A DNA stretch of 8,299 bases. Origin: Opitutaceae bacterium UBA4094. Lineage in GTDB: Bacteria; Verrucomicrobiota; Verrucomicrobiia; Opitutales; Opitutaceae. The stretch is from contig DFYA01000148.1 of NCBI GenBank assembly GCA_002382525.1, positions 2,968-11,266 of the forward strand, written 5' to 3'. Of the stretch, positions 5,894 to 8,299 are shown piece by piece. A model generated the notes under the pieces. It saw only the letters and a program-made list of their open reading frames with translations. It was not told where the DNA came from and made no database searches. The position numbers and the translations under genes are program-made. Each line of letters opens with the position of its first letter. The first letter of the stretch is position 1.

Positions 5894-6529
5894 ATGAAGT
5901 TCGTTTTCGTTCTCCTGCTGGTCTGCGGCGCGGTTTACTGGTGGACCTCAAGCGACAAGAAGAGCGGCACGGCGCTCGTTGCGGGCCTCTTCGAAAGCAA
6001 AGAAGTTGATCCAAACGCGCCGGTCGAAATCACCGATCTGAATGGACGGACCATGAGCTGCCGGGTGGTCGGTAAACGCGCGTCATTTGTTCAGATTGAA
6101 CGCACGGCGGATCAGCGCCGCTTTGTGGTCGATTTGAAAACCCTTGATTTGCGGAGTCGGCGAAGCCTTGAGGGATTGAAGGATTTTAACCCCAACGAGA
6201 TTGACGAAGAGCACTACGCTCTCGCCAAGAAAACCGTGAAGGCCGAGCTGCTTTACGCTCCGGAGTTATGCTATTTCAGATGTCCTCACAACGGCGAGCG
6301 CATGCTGACTAGGGATGGCTATAATCTCGAGTATTACCGGGAATTTCTGCGGAACAACGGGATCAGTTACCGCGAGGTGGTGGTGAAACTGACGAAAGTG
6401 GGCAACGGGTTCATGATGCCGCCTGACATCAGTGCGCTTCCTTGCGTGCGCGTGGGTGAGCAGTTGATTGCTCAGCGTGATAGCAGGGTGATCAAAGAGG
6501 CGCTGATCACGGAGTATCTGAAGCGATAA
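5894..6529 (+). CDS. Membrane-anchored SHD1-like plus divergent glutaredoxin-like protein
   Basis: The 211-residue product is not a characterised enzyme. Residues 3-17 are a hydrophobic N-terminal segment (FVFVLLLVCGAVYWW) acting as signal anchor, so the rest is probably periplasmic. Residues 44-95 (VEITDLNGRTMSCRVVG to LRSRRSLEGL) resemble the SHD1-like module seen in Verrucomicrobiota and Planctomycetota envelope proteins. Residues 115-211 look like a thioredoxin or glutaredoxin fold: the strand KAELLYAPELC leads into CYFRC (Cys126, Cys130), then YYREFLRNNGISYREVVVK, a cis-Pro-like ALPCVRVGEQLI (Pro183) and a final helix. The usual CxxC is CxxxC, with an insertion after it, so redox activity is doubtful. 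ATG 5894 lies 4 nt after the proB stop, implying co-transcription and possibly coupled translation. A thiol role is inference. Confidence 0.75.
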   Translation: MKFVFVLLLVCGAVYWWTSSDKKSGTALVAGLFESKEVDPNAPVEITDLNGRTMSCRVVGKRASFVQIERTADQRRFVVDLKTLDLRSRRSLEGLKDFNPNEIDEEHYALAKKTVKAELLYAPELCYFRCPHNGERMLTRDGYNLEYYREFLRNNGISYREVVVKLTKVGNGFMMPPDISALPCVRVGEQLIAQRDSRVIKEALITEYLKR

Positions 6530-6531
6530 CG

Positions 6532-7392
6532 CTACGGCGCTTCCGGCCGCACGGTCACGGCGATGAGCATCTCCTCGAACGCGCTCGCTTTGCCGAAAAA
6601 GCTGCCGGAAACCGGCATCACACCGCGTGGGTGGTTGCTCACACCGGTGACCACGTGCCGCGACGTCGTCTCTTCGCCGATCGACGGATCGTAACCTTCC
6701 CAACCGCGGCCGGGAAGGTAGATCTCGGCCCAGGCGTGCGTGGAGGCTTCGCCGAGCACCGCCGCCTGGCATTCCAAATAACCGCTCGCGAACCGCGCGG
6801 CGACGCCCAGGGAGCGCGCGGCTTCGAGCAGCAACGTCGCCAAATCGCGGCATGAACCTCCGCCGCGTTCGAGCGTTTGCGCGGGTGTCAGCACGCCTTT
6901 TTCCTCGCGACGAATGTAGCGGAGCTCGTCGTAGATAAATTCGTTGAGATTGCGGGCGACGTCCTCGGCGTAATCGGGTTTTTTGATGCGGAAGTTTTCC
7001 AACCATTTGCTTACGACGTCGGCGTCCTTGGGGTAGGAGGGTTTTTGGTAACTCTTCACCGCAACCTGCTCCAGCGGGTCGTAAACGGGAGGCCACGGTG
7101 TGACGCCTTCGCGGAGCGCCGCCTTGCGTTTGGTGACCGGCGACATGCGCACGATGAGCACGTTGCTCTCAATGAGCATCTCTTCGGCGGGCTCCTCAAA
7201 CTCGACGGTGGCGACGGAATTTCCGAATACGTCGCGGCTCCAAGTAAGTTGCGCTGCCGGCTCGATACGCACCTCCATCGACTCGACGCGCAAATCGTGA
7301 CCTTCGCGTGGGCGCAGCACCAGGCGGTGCGGTCCGAAGTGCACCTCTTTGTTATAACGATAGCGGGTTTGATGAACGATGCGCAGTCTCAT
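6532..7392 (-). CDS. Transglutaminase-like cysteine protease family protein, full length
   Basis: The 286-residue product has the two-part layout of bacterial transglutaminase-family proteins: an N-terminal beta domain (MRLRIVHQTRYRYNKEV, with GPHRLVLRPREGHD at 20-33, as in the Bact_transglu_N family) and a transglutaminase core. The catalytic triad is visible: Cys181 in GGGSCRDLATLLLEAAR, His219 in STHAWAEIYLPGRGW and Asp235 in GYDPS. No signal peptide is seen, suggesting a cytoplasmic protein. Such proteins are likely proteases, amidases or cross-linkers; the substrate is unknown. The frame is open to an ATG at 7518, but the family N-terminus begins at ATG 7390-7392, so that start is chosen; the leader is CU-rich with AGG too close to serve as a Shine-Dalgarno. 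Its TAG is only 2 nt from the convergent stop of the preceding gene, with no terminator between. It is divergent from a second transglutaminase. The alpha-E and ATP-grasp partners common for this family are not in the window. Confidence 0.92.
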   Translation of the reverse strand: MRLRIVHQTRYRYNKEVHFGPHRLVLRPREGHDLRVESMEVRIEPAAQLTWSRDVFGNSVATVEFEEPAEEMLIESNVLIVRMSPVTKRKAALREGVTPWPPVYDPLEQVAVKSYQKPSYPKDADVVSKWLENFRIKKPDYAEDVARNLNEFIYDELRYIRREEKGVLTPAQTLERGGGSCRDLATLLLEAARSLGVAARFASGYLECQAAVLGEASTHAWAEIYLPGRGWEGYDPSIGEETTSRHVVTGVSNHPRGVMPVSGSFFGKASAFEEMLIAVTVRPEAP

Positions 7393-7595
7393 GCCTGAAA
7401 AGGGGATGTGGGGATGCGGTGACTCTCGGGCGACCGCCGGATACCGGATGAAGAGACGAGCGGGTAACCTGTGGAATAGTCGCAGCTTGTCCGCAAGGGT
7501 TCCCTGCGCTGAACGCATCTCATGGAACTAATCCGGGCCGCGGACCTCCATGCGCCACCGCCTTCGTCCCACGCGCTATAATCCGTCTTTCGTCT
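7393..7595. promoter_or_regulatory. Divergent control region between two transglutaminase genes
   Basis: This 203-bp spacer separates opposite starts at 7392 and 7596 and must hold both promoters. On the plus strand a consensus TATAAT lies at 7577-7582. No clear minus-strand promoter was recognised. Small repeats are present: GGGGATG twice (in AGGGGATGTGGGGATGC near 7400) and CCGGAT twice near 7439-7450. No ORF of interest was seen. Confidence 0.5.
7577..7582 (+). promoter_or_regulatory. -10 box (TATAAT) for the plus-strand transglutaminase
   Basis: This is a perfect sigma-70 -10 hexamer in otherwise GC-rich DNA, ending 13 nt before the ATG at 7596. Transcription would begin about 7 nt later, leaving a leader of only about 7 nt without a Shine-Dalgarno. 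At the 17-bp spacing the -35 position reads GCCACC, a poor match, so an activator might assist or initiation might be weak. Confidence 0.6.
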
Positions 7596-8299
7596 ATGAA
7601 TCCCCTCACTTTGGTGCCGCATGATCTCACCGTTCGGGTCGGCTGCAGCCTGGCCTACGAGACAGCCAACGAGGTGCCGTTGTTGTTGAATCTAAAACCA
7701 CGTCGAGATCCGCGTCAGTCATTGCAGGAGGAGCAACTCGTGCTCGGCCACAACCTGCCGGCGGAGGAGTTTGAGGACGCGCATGGCAACATCGTTTACC
7801 GATTTATGCTGCAGCCGGGCATCAACGAAATTCGCCACGACGCGCTAGTCTGCGTGCCGTGCGTGCCCGACAACCAGGAGTTCATCGACCTGTCGCCGCA
7901 CGCGCCCGTGTCGCTGGTAGAGCTACCGCCGTCGCTGCTGCGTTATACGTTGCCGAGCCGCTACTGCGATTCGGACAAGCTGCTGGCCTTTGCATGGGAA
8001 AAGTTCGGCTCGATCTCGCCCGGCCTTTCGCAGGTGGACGCGATCAGCAACTGGATCCATCACAACATCGAGTATCGCTTCGGCTCGGGGCGGCCCGACA
8101 TCTCCGCGTCGGAGGTGATCGAGCGCGGCTACGGCGTGTGCCGGGATTTTGCGCATACGACGATCGCGTTGTGCCGCGCGCTGAACCTGCCGGCGCGTTA
8201 CGTGACGGGACACCTGCCCGACATCGGCTACACGGACCCGGGCACGCCGATGGATTTTCACGCTTACTGCGAAGTCTATGTGGGCGGGCGTTGGTTCAC
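7596..8299 (+). CDS. Transglutaminase-core protein, 3' end outside window
   Basis: The frame starts at ATG 7596 and stays open to the window edge, giving 234 residues plus two bases. The N-terminal half is a beta-rich domain (VRVGCSLAYETANEVPLLLNLKPR, residues 13-36) typical of a COG1305 subgroup. The transglutaminase core follows: WIHHNIEYRFGSGRPDISA, then Cys182 in GYGVCRDFAHTTIALCRALN, PARYVTGHLPD and His222 in DFHAYCEVYVGGRWF. The third catalytic residue, an Asp shortly after GRWF in relatives, lies off the window. No signal peptide is seen. It belongs to a different subgroup from the divergent neighbour: the N-terminal domain differs and the Cys motif is GVCRDFAH rather than GSCRDLAT. 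The role and substrate are unknown; proteolysis, amide hydrolysis or cross-linking are the family options. The start is supported by the TATAAT box at 7577-7582. Confidence 0.9.
   Translation, partial: MNPLTLVPHDLTVRVGCSLAYETANEVPLLLNLKPRRDPRQSLQEEQLVLGHNLPAEEFEDAHGNIVYRFMLQPGINEIRHDALVCVPCVPDNQEFIDLSPHAPVSLVELPPSLLRYTLPSRYCDSDKLLAFAWEKFGSISPGLSQVDAISNWIHHNIEYRFGSGRPDISASEVIERGYGVCRDFAHTTIALCRALNLPARYVTGHLPDIGYTDPGTPMDFHAYCEVYVGGRWF

Noticed and set aside
7393..7518. N-terminal extension of the minus-strand transglutaminase from ATG 7518
   Set aside because: The family N-terminus begins at MRLRIVHQTRYRY (start 7392); the added 42 residues lack family similarity and run into the control region.

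Overview
The window is a GC-rich (roughly 60% or more by eye), densely packed bacterial chromosome segment. Its housekeeping genes (triose-phosphate isomerase, UMP kinase, ribosome recycling factor, glutamate 5-kinase), a protein with an SHD1-like plus thioredoxin-fold layout, and starts that lack Shine-Dalgarno sequences are compatible with the Verrucomicrobiota, perhaps an Opitutaceae relative. That assignment is an inference from gene style, not a database match.

Layout. (1) Positions 1-486 (+) hold the 3' two thirds of tpiA. (2) A 240-bp spacer ends in a near-perfect bidirectional terminator (652-690) that serves tpiA and the convergent minus-strand operon. (3) The minus-strand operon (3152 down to 727) is a signal-peptide TPR-like protein followed 8 nt later by a membrane-anchored family-1 solute-binding protein; no ABC permease or ATPase gene is visible beside it. 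(4) A 167-bp divergent spacer with two stacked palindromes leads to a plus-strand housekeeping group: pyrH (3320-4057), frr (4182-4727), proB (4789-5889) and a small membrane-anchored SHD1-like/glutaredoxin-like protein (5894-6529). The pyrH-frr and frr-proB gaps each carry a conspicuous inverted repeat built from short tandem units. (5) The last part holds two transglutaminase-core proteins transcribed divergently: a complete one on the minus strand (7392 down to 6532, stopping 2 nt from the preceding gene's end) and one on the plus strand (from 7596) that runs off the window before its third catalytic residue. A consensus TATAAT box sits 13 nt before the second start and predicts an almost leaderless mRNA.

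How the genes fit together. pyrH and frr are a classic translation/nucleotide pair, usually found after rpsB-tsf; here rpsB-tsf are absent and unrelated genes lie upstream. proB makes the first committed step of proline synthesis, but proA is not beside it. The TPR/solute-binding pair looks like an envelope module of unknown substrate. The transglutaminases are probably cysteine peptidases or amidases of unknown target. No tRNA, rRNA, CRISPR array, transposase or phage gene was seen. The most interesting material is non-coding: the heptamer-based inverted repeat between pyrH and frr, the mutually exclusive hairpins before proB that enclose an alternative in-frame start, and the general replacement of Shine-Dalgarno sequences by pyrimidine-rich leaders.
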